DNA from: Prototheca cutis | Lineage: Eukaryota > Chlorophyta > Trebouxiophyceae > Chlorellales > Chlorellaceae | DNA: 64,000 nucleotides | Assembly: GCA_002897115.2 (NCBI GenBank) | Contig: BCIH01000007.1 | Location: forward strand, 545,416 to 609,415 | Direction: 5' to 3' | Shown: positions 1 through 12,308 of the stretch, piece after piece | Position numbering within the stretch: the first letter of the stretch is position 1 | How the letters are laid out: every line of letters starts with the position of its first letter | Made by a program: the position numbers and the translations under genes | Notes under the pieces: model-generated | What the model was told of the DNA's origin: nothing | What the model saw: only the letters and a program-made list of their open reading frames with translations | Database searches by the model: none

Positions 1-1275
1 AAACACATGGGAAAGAACACACCCACACCCACACGGGATGCAATGGGGTGAAGGGATGTGTGATCCCACAAGGACCGAGTGCACGGCTGCTGGGCAAACC
101 AACTGCAGGCCGCTATCCCGAACACAACTCGCTGGGATCAAGGGGGGTGAACGAGCGAGGTGACAGTCCATCAATGGGTACCAACCTGGCGAAAAAAAAA
201 GCATGTTGGCCTCCAGGCCTGGTCTTGGGCACCAGGCTGTCGGGCCTTCAGGGCAAGAGAGTCGGCATTGAAAAGGTCTGCTACTACTGGCAGGAGCCCA
301 GTACGTTGGGGGGGGGGGGGGGGGGTGGCGTATGCATGCGTTCTTTTTTGCCGGTTTTTTTTTGGGGGGGGGGGGGGGGCACGCCCTAGCCTATTGCTTG
401 CTTGCATGGATTCCCGCCGNNNNNNNNNNNNNNNNNNNNNNNNNNNNNNNGGGGGGGGGGGGGCCGCGGGAGTGGGAAGATGCAGATGCCGAGGTGAGCA
501 CCCCAGCACCTGAGTGGCAGCATTTGTAGTAGCAAAGGGCAAGAGTTGCCAGGTGGTAGTGCCGCCTGGCCCTTCTTTCGGGCCGGGCATGTGCAGAACT
601 GCAGACACATTGGATTGGGAGCACAGCAAAACCCCAGAAGGACCAAAACATCCGTCATGCATTCGAAGTGTAGGAATGATCGATCGTTCAATGAAGGAGC
701 TGGCGAGGGATGCGCCAGGGGCTACGTTTTTCTTTTGGAAAGGAGGNAAAATTGCAAGACGATGCATGTTTCGATGGCGGCGCGGCTGGCACCAGCCAGC
801 AGGAGCCACAGGCAGAGCCCAGGTGCCTGCCGGCAAGCCACAGCGTAGGGCCGACGTGCTGCAGGCTGGAGAGGGTCCGTCCCGCAGCACAAGGTTGAAA
901 AAAAGGGAGGAAAGAACGGACGGGCTGCCATCCAACAAAGGGCGCTTTGGCTGCGTCGGCGTGGCCGGGCATGCCGGATGGCGGGCAAGGCAAACATCGC
1001 TGTGCAGAAGGGGAGGCGATGGGGAGGTGGTTGAACGGGGCCACCTCTGTAGTCTGGCGACGGTGGCACCGTCATCAGGGATGGCATCTGTTGGAAAAAA
1101 GAGACCCGGGGAAGGAGGAAGGAGGCCCCAGGGTTTGCTGAGGAGGCATCAGAGCAACTGGTCTTCCGGCATGTCTGTCTCTCATGCCAGCTCGCGATAC
1201 GGCTTGTTAGAATGGCTTGCTTGCCGCAAGGGCAAGCCGCGGCTGGACAGCACCACCGGCTGTGCACACAACAAA
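1..1275. other. No supported gene; G-runs and assembly gap
   Basis: I find no convincing coding region here. The stretch lies downstream of the minus-strand UBP1-like gene and probably includes its 3' UTR. It contains two long G homopolymers (about 308-326 and 364-380) and a run of Ns at 420-450 that is itself followed by a G-run, so the assembly broke in a homopolymer. Open frames that cross the region on both strands have no domain-like composition. Confidence 0.5.
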
Positions 1276-3240
1276 TCAGTGGAAGAACAGAGGTGGGTTG
1301 GTCACCAGCGAACGGTCCCAGCCGGCACCCTGGCCAGGCATCATGTGCACCATGCCGGCGTCTCCGGCTCCGACGCCCAGGCTGGCCCCCAGCATGGCGG
1401 CCTGGCTGCCTGCCAGGGCCACAGGCACTGCAGATGTCACGGTCTGTGCCTGTGTGTGCACCTCCCCTGACACCTGCCCCAGCGTCGCGGGGGCATAGGG
1501 ATGGTGTCGTGGCGCGGAGCGCGCCGGCGCCGCGACAGCTGGCACCCCCGGCAGACCCAGTGGCGCCATGCCGCCGATGCCCATGGGCTGCCCCGCCAGC
1601 CCTGGAACAGTCAGCAGGCGTGGCGGCATGCCCAGCGATGCAGCGGGAATGGCCCCCCCCGTGGGCAGCGCCCCGCCACCTGTCCCGCCCCCCGCCAGTT
1701 GCAGCATGTGCGCCAGGCCCATGCCTGATGCCAGCAACAGGTGGTTGTGCAGTCCTGACGGCGGCAGGCTCGGGTGTCGGCCCCACGAGCACTTGACCAC
1801 CTTGGACCCCAGCATCTGGCCATGTTTGTGATGGGATGTCATGCTGAATTCGCTGCTGGGTGGTTGTGGAGTCGCGTCTGGTGCAGTCCGTGTGCATGCG
1901 CCCACATTGCTTGCTTCATGCCTACAACCACGACGGCATGCACCACGACAGCAACACCTTCAGCGCACCTTTCCATTCATGCCGAGGATGGCTTGGACAG
2001 CGTCGGCGTGGGCGCGGTAGCGAACAAACCCAAACGCTCCCTTGCGGTGCAGCTTGACTTCTGCGAGCGCGCCGAAAACGCCAAATGCTCGGCGGATCTC
2101 GACATCGTTCACCGACGGGTCGAGGTTCCCGACGTAGACATTCGTGTTTGTGGGGTCGGCGCTGTCCAGCTCTGCCACGCCTCTGACCGGAGCTGCAGCG
2201 TCAAGCTTGTGCTGCGCCCAGCCGCACCGCACACGCCGCCCCGCGATGGGCTGGCCGTTCTGGCCCTCCAGCGCGGCTTCCGCATCCTTGCGGCTCGTGA
2301 ACGACACAAAGCCATAGCCCCGGCTGCGCCCCGAAGCGTGGTCCCACATCACCCGAGCGTCGCTGCACCCGGGCCACCGCTCGAACGCCGCCAGCAGTGT
2401 CGCGTCGGTAACATCAGGCGCCAGGTCGCCCACAAACACGTGTGTATGCGTCGCCAGTTGCTCGCGCAGCTCCTTCTGGATCGCCCAGTTGCACCGCAGC
2501 TCCTGCCCAAACAAGACCGGCTTGCCTACGGCCTCCAGCGCCGCCTGGGCCGACGGCATATCTGCCATTGTTATGGGGGGGTTGGCCGTTTGGCGTGTGT
2601 GCATGCGCACGCATATGCGTGCCCATGCATGCATGCATGCATGCGCCGTCCTCGTTCGCGGACTCTAGGAAAGCTTGTTCATTTGCTTGTCCCCTCCCTT
2701 CCCCCCGCCGATAAAAAGAACTCAGCCGACTACCCACCCGTAAATTTGGCAAAACCGTAGCCTGCCGGGATGCCAGTGGCCTTGTCCTTGATGATCTTGA
2801 GCTCCTGCACACCCTTGCACCGGCCAAACAGGTCGTGCAGCATGGCCTCCGTCACAAAGGGGTGCAGATTGCCTGCGTGACCCACCGGATGGAACCAGGA
2901 TTGAGAGTCTGCCAGGCGTTGGGTGCAGAAGAGTGCCAGAGGCCTGGCCGACGGTGCCCGGCAAGAGTGCTGCAGACCAACTGGCGAGACACTCCAAGGG
3001 ACCCAGGCAAGCAACCCTCATTACAGCCGGAGATCACCGGCACTACCACAACACGTCCGCCAGCGCACCGAGATAGAGGGTCTTGTTGCCAGAGCTGGCG
3101 CCGTCGTCCTCGGAGGGCGCGGCACGGGGACTGGCTCGCGGCTCAGCTGAGGCAGCGGCGGTGGCTGGGGAGCCCTGGCCCAGCCCCAGGTCCTGCAGCA
3201 CGTCGTTCTTCGAGTCCGTGAAGAAATTGAGGCCCGACAT
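1276..3240 (-). CDS. UBP1: UBP1/TIA-1-like triple-RRM RNA-binding protein
   Basis: Four exons join in frame: 3240-3069, 2872-2738, 2561-1969 and 1815-1276 (479 aa). The product has three RRMs. RRM1 (RNP2 LYLGNL, split by intron 1) ends in LFGQELRCNWA; RRM2 contains HVFVGDLAPDVTDATL and SRGYGFVSF; RRM3 starts NVYVGNLDPSV and ends VKCSWG. This is the arrangement of plant UBP1/RBP45-type and animal TIA-1/TIAR proteins, which bind U-rich RNA in nucleus and cytoplasm and act in splicing, mRNA stability and stress granules. The tail of about 150 residues is Met/Gly/Ala/Pro-rich and low complexity, as usual for the family. The start was taken at MSGLNFFTD; the frame stays open upstream to an ATG at 3549, so a longer N-terminus is possible. 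Confidence 0.9.
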
Positions 3241-6200
3241 CGTCAGCAGGTCACGACCTCCGGGCCATGCATCTGCAGGAAGAGGGGGTTGATGGCAATG
3301 AGTAATTGCAGCGATCGACACATTGTCTCGCCGACTGGTACAGGGACCAGCCAATGCAGCATCCTGCACGGTCGTTGTGCCAACACCGGCAGTTGGATGC
3401 GTGCCACTCCATCCCACATGCGCATGCGCACCAGGGTCTGATGGATTCTTGGGCCAGGGGGGTCCCACACTTATGGGTGGCGGCATGGAGGAGCCACTGG
3501 AGGACCCTGAACCCCGGGCTGTGAGAACGTCTACAGAATTACCCGTCATCTTGTGTGCACGCGATCCCGGTGGTGTCTCTCCCAGAGGATGCCTGCGGTG
3601 GACAGAAGAGCGTCTTGGTCAAACACACCCCGAAGCCCCACCAGGGCCGCAGGGGGACGCCCGAGCCCTTGCAAGAGCGATTACGAAAGCGCGTTCCTCC
3701 CCGGCCATTCTCACGCATGTACGCGACCTACCTCCCTAGCAAGTTGAAAAAATCATTGTTTCGTCATAGCGCAAATGCCGGCGCGAAGGGTAGGTTTGCT
3801 GTGAATGGAAACGCAGTACAGAAGTGGCACACGGCCCCCGCAACACCGCAGGCAAACGCCTGAAAAAACTGGCAGAGATATGAAATAAGTGTCGTGCGAT
3901 GGCATGGATGTCGCTTATCGGGGCTGCTGGGTCGGTCCGGCCCGTGCCGACTGGGCTGCCGACGAGGCTTGCGAATCCACCACACCTGATCCAAGTTCTG
4001 CCAGCACCGCAGATTCCTCGTACATGTGGGTAAAGGCAAGACGGTTGGCAATCGGAACCTGAACCCTCCTGCATCTCGACACTGTGCTTAAAATTCCCTG
4101 AAAACAACCTATTATGGCAATGGGCAGGGCCATGCGTAAGGTGGGCGAGTGAGCCCTCGCGAACAGGCTGTCGGTCATCGTCTGGGTGGCAAGCTAGACT
4201 CTAGCGCCCGCGCCAACAGTCTAGCCCGCCGCGGAATGAGCGGCCCGCCGGTGTCGGAATTCACCTTTGTCGCATCATGAGAAGCACAATCCGCAAGCTG
4301 GACGACGGTTGCGCACTGACGTACCCGGCTGGAGGGGCTCGACCTGGTCGGGCCNGGGGGGAGTGACCTGGTCTCAGTACCAGGTTCTTGGTCCGGGGGT
4401 GGTCATCTCCACCAGCAACCCTGAGCTAGTTTCCCTGAAGAGATACACCNGGAGCACGATTTTCAAACGCCGACAGCGGCAACGAATCAACAGGATCGCT
4501 GGCCGGAATGGGTTTGGAGGGAAGGGCTTTCCGTCATCGCGGAAGCAGCGAGTCCGCGACGGCAGCCTCGCCATGAATTCCCGTCCCAGCCCATCCGGCC
4601 CTCCCGTGCCGTACCACCTCCTTTGTCCCGCACCACAAAAATGCTTATTGGACATCCAGATAACGGTTCATGAACAGTACCCCGCCAGAATGGAGCGTAC
4701 TTGCGGGCAATCACTCTTCAAAGTCCGCACAGGGCGCACCCGCGGAGGAGGTGGCGCCCACTAGACAGCGCGTACAGGCCCGCGCAGTGCTTGTGAACTC
4801 CAGAAATAAATATGATAGACCTTCTTATATGATGTATTACATAATTTGGGGCTGTATATGTGCAATTGTTCAGGTTTCCCGGCAGGCCGCCTCAGACCCT
4901 TATCCGCGACGGCGGAAGTGCCTAAGAGGAGGTGACTGGGAGCCCTGGTCACACCCAGTCTGGACCCTCTGAACAAGCGCTTTCAGGGGGTGATTCCACA
5001 AGACGCCCTCCCAACCATGCCCTCATGTCCATATTAAGTGGTGCCCAGTCGGGGCAAGGGAAATAATGAGCAGTCAACGGCTTGTTGGTAGCTCAGTCTG
5101 GGAGCCAGCATCTAGGTCCACACTGGGCAGTGCACGGGCCACCGTTTGTTTGGGCCTCCGTTATTGAACCAGGTCCCACTGGTGCCCTTTTGGTCTTTTT
5201 GCGGGCCCGCTCCAGCCGTGACTTGTGTCGCTTCCTGCACCCGCTGCCTGGCATTTAGGGAACTCCGTCAGAAACCCCTCCACGTCCAACTCTGCCGCCA
5301 GAACGTTGAACGTATCCACGGGGATATAATCCACCATGTTGCGAACAATTTGAAGAGGCATGCCGCCCAGACATGTCTGGACATTTCTCCACATGGCACC
5401 ACATTGATTATCTTCGCATCCACCGGGTGCCGACGGGCCTGGGACGCATAACCCTAGGATCCTGGAGCCTGATCATCCGATACGCAATAAGCGAAGGGTC
5501 TCGCAACCTCGTACCCCTGTGGGCGGCGGCCGCTCGGGGTCGTCGCCGCCGCCTCCGGTCGCAGCGTGTTCGTTAGTCGCATTCATGTCGCGTCTTGAAT
5601 AAAAACCGATATGTACTGTCTGAAGGACAAGAAACACCTGAGACGCTGGGTTTCTCTCGCAGTCCGAGAGTTTCGGAGACAGGGTTTTGTTGCGGCCGAT
5701 TCGTCTTGATCTCCCCAACGAAGGGCCTTTCGCAGATGCCCAAGCCTGATGCATCACCAACTTGTCACTGGGTAGCACTGGAACCCGAAGCTTTTCGTAT
5801 CCATCGGAAGCTGGGCAGCAGTACATGGTCGGTTGCGCTCGTTCTCTGCCCTTTTTGAATAATACTTGACCGGACCAAGCGCACACCAAAACATCTGGGA
5901 ATCCGGTCGCCTCTGTTGCGTCCCCATCGACCGGGGCAGTCACAAAATAGGCCCGAGCCGACGACGGGTGCAACAACCCACCCTTCGGGTCCGTTCTGAC
6001 CAGGTGCGTGTGCGATAGGAATTCCTGGTTGACCAGTCGGGCATTTACTCGGTGTGTATGTGTGCGCGAGGGAACAAAAAACAGCGTGGGGGATAACCCC
6101 TTGGCGTGGGGGGCATCGTTCGCGCGGGCGGTGGGATGCCGTCTCGGCAGTGGTTCCAGCAAACCGTATTCGTTGCAAGCTCCTTCGCGATCGCCATTTC

Positions 6201-6710
6201 ACATCCGCAGGCCGCGCGTCGCTGGATCCAAGGCCGCCCAAGATCCGTCTGAACAGGTGCGCAGCTATGCGGTAGCCCCCCCCCCCTCCCCCGATCCCCA
6301 GGGAAGCTGGAGAGCAGCTGGCTCCTTTCTTACTTTGTTGGGCGGGGCATGTGGTTGGATGTGCTCATCACATCTCAGTGTGCAGGGCAGACCCGTGCCT
6401 GGTTGACACGGACCATTGCACCACATGACCCCATGCTCTAGGTGGATGAACGCTCCGTTGGTCTGACATGGTGCGGAGCTGCGGCGTGGAAGTGGCGAAC
6501 CACCCAGGCCTGGAAAACCTGGGGCTGCCAACCCTTAATGACGGAGAAGGTGCCGTCCATGTTCAGGTGGTGCTACCACGTGGTCCCATGACGGGCTAAG
6601 ACCCATGCGGTAGTTTAGGTGCAGAACTACCACGTTGGTACCCGCGGGGCGCCCCTGTAGGGGTCTGGGTCAGGTCCCTGGATGGACTAGGTCCCTGAAA
6701 TCCCCGTCGA
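3241..6710. other. Long stretch without a secure gene
   Basis: About 3.5 kb between the UBP1-like gene and the sugar-transporter gene, with visibly lower GC than the genes around it. The first 300 bp continue the UBP1 frame without stops. Two minus-strand frames look partly coding: 5161-5394 (77 residues, including VDYIPVDTFNVLAAELDVEG) and 5473-6162 (229 residues, including YFVTAPVDGDATEATG). Neither matches a family I recognise, and no splice structure could be built around them. They could be a decayed mobile element, a rapidly evolving gene, or chance. Confidence 0.4.
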
Positions 6711-8829
6711 TCAAACGGGCGTGGGCATCCTGAGTAGAGCCTGGCGACCTGAATTCATTGTGAGGGTGCCCACCCCCAGCGAGTCGTTCCCCTCCAGTTG
6801 CCTTGACCGGACCTGCAGCAGTTCCGGGACGGGCCCCGTCTCGCCCAACCGGCCCTGGCCCTCTGGCGTGCGCAGCGCCAAGTGATCCATGCTTGGGGAC
6901 ACCTGCAGTGTTGTCTTGGTTGTAGGTAGGTTTCAACAGCCGGATCGTTGGCCACATCAGGCTCTCGACAAGTCTGCCCCATGTCGGCCGCCAGCACCCG
7001 TGGCTGCTGGCAGCCTTCGACAGCAGCATTGACAGCTGAAACCCCTGTCTGACCCAAGGGATTCTGCATGCCTTTGCGTCCTCCATGCTCTCTTACCGTC
7101 AACTTGGCTGCATTCGGCACCGGTTTCCCCGTCGCCTTGCCTGGTCCTGCATTCATTCATTCATTATTGGAGTTGGGTGTGTGTGGTTGTTTCCGTCATT
7201 GTGTGTCTGATCACACAGCCTGGTCAGAGCCGGACACGCTGCCAAATCCAGCCAGCCATGTGTATATGTTTGTGTGTGCATGCATGTGTGTTGCACGCAC
7301 GCAAGCAGTGCCCCTCCCGTCCACTCCGCACACTCCACCGCCGATTTCATCACCCCCCCCCCCCCNCNCTAACCAACGCACCAGTGGAGAAGAAGATGTG
7401 CATGGAGATGAAGACGATGGACACGCCCAGGCAGAAATTGAGGGTCAGCGCGTGCCCAAACAGCGCGGCCGACATGACGCCCGTGAAGATGGTGGCGATG
7501 GTGCTGCTGTACTTTTTCAGGATCGTGTCGGCAAACTTGAAAAAAAAGGACGACAGGATGCCTTGCAGTGCATTGTTCAGGACTAGGAGCAGTGTCACCT
7601 GCGGAAAAGGGTGACTTTTGGGGGTGGGGGAGAATGTGGCTTGACAAGGAAGTGGTGCCAATTTCACAGCCAGTCAATACATCCCCNCCCCCCCCAAGCN
7701 CCCCCCCCCCAGCTTCCCCACTCTAAAACTTGCCATGCCAAAGCCATGCCAGAGGGAGGTAGCGCCCGTCCCCTGCAACACCGCCACGATCACCAGGCCC
7801 ACGGCATTGAAGCATGCGCCGTAAAAGTAGAGAAAGAAATTTTGCAGCAGGACCGACGTGTCCATGTGCCGCTTGAGCGCGGCTTCGTTGTATACAGAGG
7901 CCAGCGAGGGCACGGTGATGGACGCCACCGTAAAGGCCACGGCCGCGGGGGTGATGTTGTCCAGTGCCCCCCCGGCCCCCGTCCCGCACGTGTGCAGCTG
8001 GTTGACGGTGATGCCCGCAACAAGGAGGTACAGCGCCTCCCACTGGAACAGCGAGAAAGAGCGGCGCAGCACGCTGCGCATCAGCAGCGCGATGACCAGG
8101 ATCTTGGAGTTGCCCAGCATCTTAGCTGTTGTGGGCTTAAAGTACAGCTGCATCACAAACTTCAAGTAGTTGTTCACCGCGTACAGCAGCGCGGGAACAG
8201 CCAGCAGCCGGTTGTGCGACGCGTCGCGGGCAAATGACCGTAGCGAGCGTGTCATCGGTGCACCGGGCCGCCCCGTGCCCTGTGTTGCCAATTTTTGAGG
8301 GGGTTGTGTTGACGGGGGGGAATGGATGGGGTGAGGGTGCAGCACAGCCTGTACGGGCAGCGGGCAGGGCAGGACAGCAGTGGATGTGACAGCAGGCTGG
8401 GGAAACGGCTTCATGCTCGGATCCCCCCCCCCCCAAAAAAACAAACAAACAAACAAACAAACTAAACTCACATAGACGATGAGTGTGCCTAGAGCAAAGA
8501 GAGTCTTGACAACTTCCACCATCAGGTTGACTGTGACGGGACTGTAGCCGTACTTGCCATCAGAATTTTTGGACATGTGCACCAGCACAGGGGCCAAGCC
8601 TGCAGGAAGGGGAGGGGTGATTGTTGGTGGGTGGAGATGTGTGGGCATGGTGGGAGCAATCGACAATGCGGATCGCCATTCGAAACCCCATCAAAGCCCA
8701 TCCCCTTGGCACCAGCATCATACCGATCAGGAAGCAGTCTCCACTGACCAACCAGACTTTCCATGCCCGGCTGATGGTCTTAGGGTCCTGCGCTTCGGGG
8801 TAGGCAATGGCCACGGTCCCAGGCAGGTC
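6711..8829 (-). CDS. CMP-sialic acid transporter-like nucleotide-sugar transporter (5' exon missing)
   Basis: Five exons join in frame: 8829-8724, 8599-8472, 8279-7722, 7598-7374 and 6902-6711. The protein is a SLC35A-type Golgi antiporter that would exchange a cytosolic nucleotide sugar for the lumenal nucleotide monophosphate. Family signatures are [66 protein letters not shown] and [20 protein letters not shown], about ten hydrophobic segments, matching the plant CMP-sialic-acid-transporter-like clade. Plants lack sialic acid in the main, so the real substrate (UDP-galactose or another sugar) is open. The last exon, joined across a 471-bp intron, is a hydrophilic tail without family support beyond its frame. 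The 5' end at 8829 is a splice acceptor, so the first exon with the ATG lies upstream and was not found. Confidence 0.85.
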
Positions 8830-8927
8830 CTGCAGAGAGTCAGGCGCACATGAGAAGGGTGGTGCACCGGGAGAGGGCACAATGCGGGACCGGGAAACCC
8901 TGCAATGCCCTACCCAACTGGCAGTCT

Positions 8928-8966
8928 GGCAGCGACTGCCTCACTCGGAGCGAGGCAGTCGCTGCC
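8928..8966. repeat. Perfect 15-bp inverted repeat with 9-nt loop
   Basis: GGCAGCGACTGCCTC at 8928-8942 is followed by a 9-nt spacer and its exact reverse complement at 8952-8966. It lies about 100 bp upstream of the first recognised transporter exon, within its 5' region or first intron. It could fold into a stable hairpin in RNA or DNA, or be a relic of a small transposon. Confidence 0.85.
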
Positions 8967-9686
8967 AACCCTGCACCACTCAGGGAACTTCCACTCCGAG
9001 GATTTCACCTGCCACCTCACCTGAGGNTACGGTTTACTGTGCTTGCGCGAGTCCGGGACCAGCGGCGGGAGCATGCTGGACTGGCTTCACAGGCGACCCA
9101 CCAGGTCGCCTGGGCCCCGGGGTGGTTGGAGACTTGGCCAGCTATCCCGGCAACTTCGCGTATTACTCTCTGGTGCCACTCTGCGCTCAGGCAGTAATCA
9201 TTCTAGGATGCACAATTGCATCAATGTCCTGGGATCTGTGTGGGGGATGGAGCGCAGCCGCGATCGCCTAGGTCGCAGACTGTGTCCCCGTGACACGCTC
9301 GCCAGCCACTGGGTCCCCGCAAGTGCCGCGCCTTGATCAGAATGGAGAATGTTGCGCGCGGTAATTCGATTAATCCTACGTATTCACTGCCAGGAAGCAC
9401 CTCGTCCCTTGTGGATCGCGGAGGTGGGAGGGGGAGCCGTCAATTTGTCCGGCCTCGCCGGGAGGGGGCCACGAGCACTTTCCGTCCGGATCGGTTTTGG
9501 ATCTCCCTGTGCGCCCTCACGGCCTTTACAGCTTTCGTTGCAATTCACAACACACCAGGTTTAAATTCTAGGGTCGTTTGCATTCGCGTAAAGACCGTGC
9601 ACGAGCCATCGTCCCAAAGAAGGAATACAGCACCAGAGCCATTGCGACCAGAGGCTCTGGCACCGGAACCGCGGNCCACCACTCCC

Positions 9687-12308
9687 TTACAGGTCGCCAT
9701 AGTCGAGCACCGCCCTATTGTTCTGCGGTGCGTCCAGGTCAAAGTATTTGCCGGGCCCACTGCCCTGCTGCCGCATGCCTGGGCCCGGGGCCATGAACAC
9801 GGGCCCGCCGACAAAGCCGCCCCGGCCGCCGCGGCCGCCACCTGCACGCGCAGCATTGGGAGGGTCATAGACACAGCTTGCACCCATGGGTGGTAAAGTC
9901 GTGGAAGGCGCTGATCGGGTCGTGTCCTGGCCAGTACAGTGGATATCCTTACTCGGAGTCCCTCCTGTAGATGGCAGCAACCCCGGCCGACTCCAGCATG
10001 CATGCATGCTGGCCCACGTAAAAGAGCGCCGGGGCCCCCTTTCCTCCATCCACCTCAAACCCCTGGGACGCACCGCGGCCGCCCCTGCCGCCGCCCCTGC
10101 CGCCGCCACCCGCCATCTGTCCCAGCACCATCTCTACCGGCGCCATGATCACCGGCGGCATGACACCGCCGGGCATTACTAGCCCCTGCGGCAGCACCAT
10201 GCCTGGCCCGGGGAGCATGACGCCGTTCTCAAGCAGCATGGGCCCAGCACCCTGTGGCCCGCCGCGCCCGCGACCACTGCAGTGCAGTGCAGGGGGGGAC
10301 AAGGGGGCCGTATTGATCAAGATTCCTGGACAATGCACGTTACAGCAACAAGCTTCCCAGCCACATGCGGCCCTCGCTGTAACCCCCCCCCCCCAAACAC
10401 ACACACACCTGGAGCCTGGCGTTCCGCCGGCAGGCATTCCCCCCGGTGCGGGCGGCTGTGCGGCTGCACGGCGCGCCTCTTCCTCGCGCCGCGCCGCGGC
10501 AAAGTTGTCGTAGTAAATGGCGTCGCGTGTGGCGTCGCGCTGCGCGTCCAGCACGTGGGCGTGCTTGTTCCTGATGTGCTTGACCACAAACTCCCGCGCC
10601 ACAAACAGCTTGGCCGACAGCGTGCTGCCCCACTTTTGCTCCTCGTGACGGACGATGGCACCATCGATGAAGCTCTCCACCGCGGCCTCTTCCCGCGACT
10701 CCTGCAGCGCCGCGCGAGCGGGGTCGTCACCTCCGACACGCGCGCGCCAGTGCGACCGCACGCGCTCGAAAAAGGCCGCTGCCGCCGCCTCGGCTGACGA
10801 CGGAGGCTGCGTTGGTGCTGCTGCAGCGTCTGGCTGGTCGGCGGCTTTTGTCACGGCCCCATCTGTCACCCCATCAGGCTTGTCGCCCGCCGCTGCTGCG
10901 TTCTCGACTTCTGCGGGCTGCTGCTCAGCCGCTTCAACCTCAACAGCAGCAGCCGCTGTCTCGGCACCCTCCTGCTCATCCGCAGGTCTGGGCGGAGCTG
11001 CCGATGGCTCGTCATCGGCAACGACGGACTCTCCAGCCCCAGCCGCCTCCTCAGACCGAGGCTCTGTCAGCCGCGCCGCGGCACGTAGCGCGCCCGGCGC
11101 GCCGCAGAGCTCCCGAGCGCCGTAGTAATCGATGCCGTGCACGGCCCAAAGGTAGCGCCGAGCGCGCCGCAGTTTGCCCGCTGGCGAAGCCTCGGGTGTG
11201 GGAGCGGCCGGCTCCGCGTCCTGCGGCTCGTCGACAGGCTCTGCAGTCGCAGCTTCTGTACCGCTACGTTCGGCCAGCGCGCCGGTGGTGATGCCCTTCT
11301 CACCATCGACTTTGGCAGCAAGCTCCATCGCCAGCCCAAGATCGATCACGACGTTTTCTGGCAACAGCGCCGCGGCCGGCGCCAGCTGTGGCGGAGGCGG
11401 TGGCGGCGGGGGGGCATCGTCCTCGCCCCCGCTGGGGCTGGCCGCCTCCCACCCTGCGGGGCCCGCGCCACCCTGCGCGGCGGCAGACTCAGCCTCGGGA
11501 GTATCGAATGCCGCCGCAGCGGCCTGCGCGGCCGCGTCCCGAGACTCCAGCGCCTTGCGTAGCTCGCGCGGGTCATACAAGCTCCGCAGCCTGTGCAACG
11601 AGGCAGGCATTGCAGCTCAGCTTGCCAGCACCCTCCTTCCGTGGTCGCCACGAACAGTGGGGATGGGGCCCCTCCCACTCCAATCACCCCAAAGGCATAC
11701 ACACACGCGCAAGGAACACCTCTCACTTGGGGTCATTCTTGCGCTGCTCAAACTCGGCCTTGACGGCGCCGCCGTGGAAATCGGCTAGGTAGCGCTTGTA
11801 CTCCTCGGCGGCATCCTCTGGCGCGGCAGAGTCCGGCAGCGTGCCGGCAAACTCGCGGAAGCTCATGGGCTCGTGCCGGCCGCGCCGGCCGTCGTGCCCG
11901 CGCCCACCACCACGGCGGCCGCCGTAGCCACGGCCACCGCCCCCGCGACCATGACCAGGCCTGGTGGATTGGGGTAGGGTGGGGCGAGGACCATCGCAGG
12001 TCAGGTTCACACGATGCACCAGGTCTGTGGCACAGCCCTGCCAACAGCGAGGAAGCGATTTCTCCCAAGCAGCAAGTCAGTCCCATGAACCAACAACCGG
12101 CCAGGCCCACAGGCCCCTATGGGCACCTGTCATAATCGTCGCCACGGAATCGCTTTTCGTAGGGAGCAGGCGAGCGATCCCTCCGGTACCGGTCGGGGCT
12201 TGGGCTGCGAGGCCTGCGCCTGCTGCCCTCCATTGGTCCGCCATAGGGAGGGTATCGATCGTCCCGCCGAGGGCTGCGCCTGCGGTCACCTCCCCGCATG
12301 GCGTACAT
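9687..12308 (-). CDS. SE: SERRATE/ARS2 zinc-finger-type RNA-processing protein
   Basis: Five exons join in frame: 12308-12127, 11960-11727, 11590-10409, 10276-10074 and 9841-9687 (651 aa). SERRATE/ARS2 links the nuclear cap-binding complex to microRNA processing, splicing and RNA decay. The order of parts fits: an N-terminal Arg/Ser/Tyr-rich segment; MSFREFAG...EEYKRYLADF; RRYLWAVHGIDYYG; the finger region near residues 455-485; the helix after it (DAIYYDNFAAARREEE); RGG-rich linkers; and the family's C-terminal motif, here YFDLDAPQNNRAVLDY. An Ala/Glu/Pro-rich insertion of about 150 residues separates the middle parts. Oddly, the finger reads KWGSTLSAKLF-REFVVKHIRNKH: both expected cysteines are absent while the two histidines remain. 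Its 5' end faces DRE2 across about 500 bp. Confidence 0.9.
9993..10012. repeat. 20-bp perfect palindrome of CATG repeats
   Basis: CCAGCATGCATGCATGCTGG is a perfect palindrome in the last intron of the SERRATE gene. A similar CATG array lies near 2624-2643 in an intron of the UBP1-like gene. Probably simple-sequence DNA. Confidence 0.7.

Noticed and set aside
514..1470. 318-codon open frame on the plus strand
   Set aside because: Runs antisense through the last exon of the UBP1-like gene, includes an ambiguous codon and shows no domain; typical of stop-poor GC-rich DNA.
1774..2760. 328-codon plus-strand frame
   Set aside because: Antisense shadow of the second and third RRM exons.
10655..11125. 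Plus-strand Ala/Ser-rich frame
   Set aside because: Antisense to the Ala/Glu-rich insertion of SERRATE.
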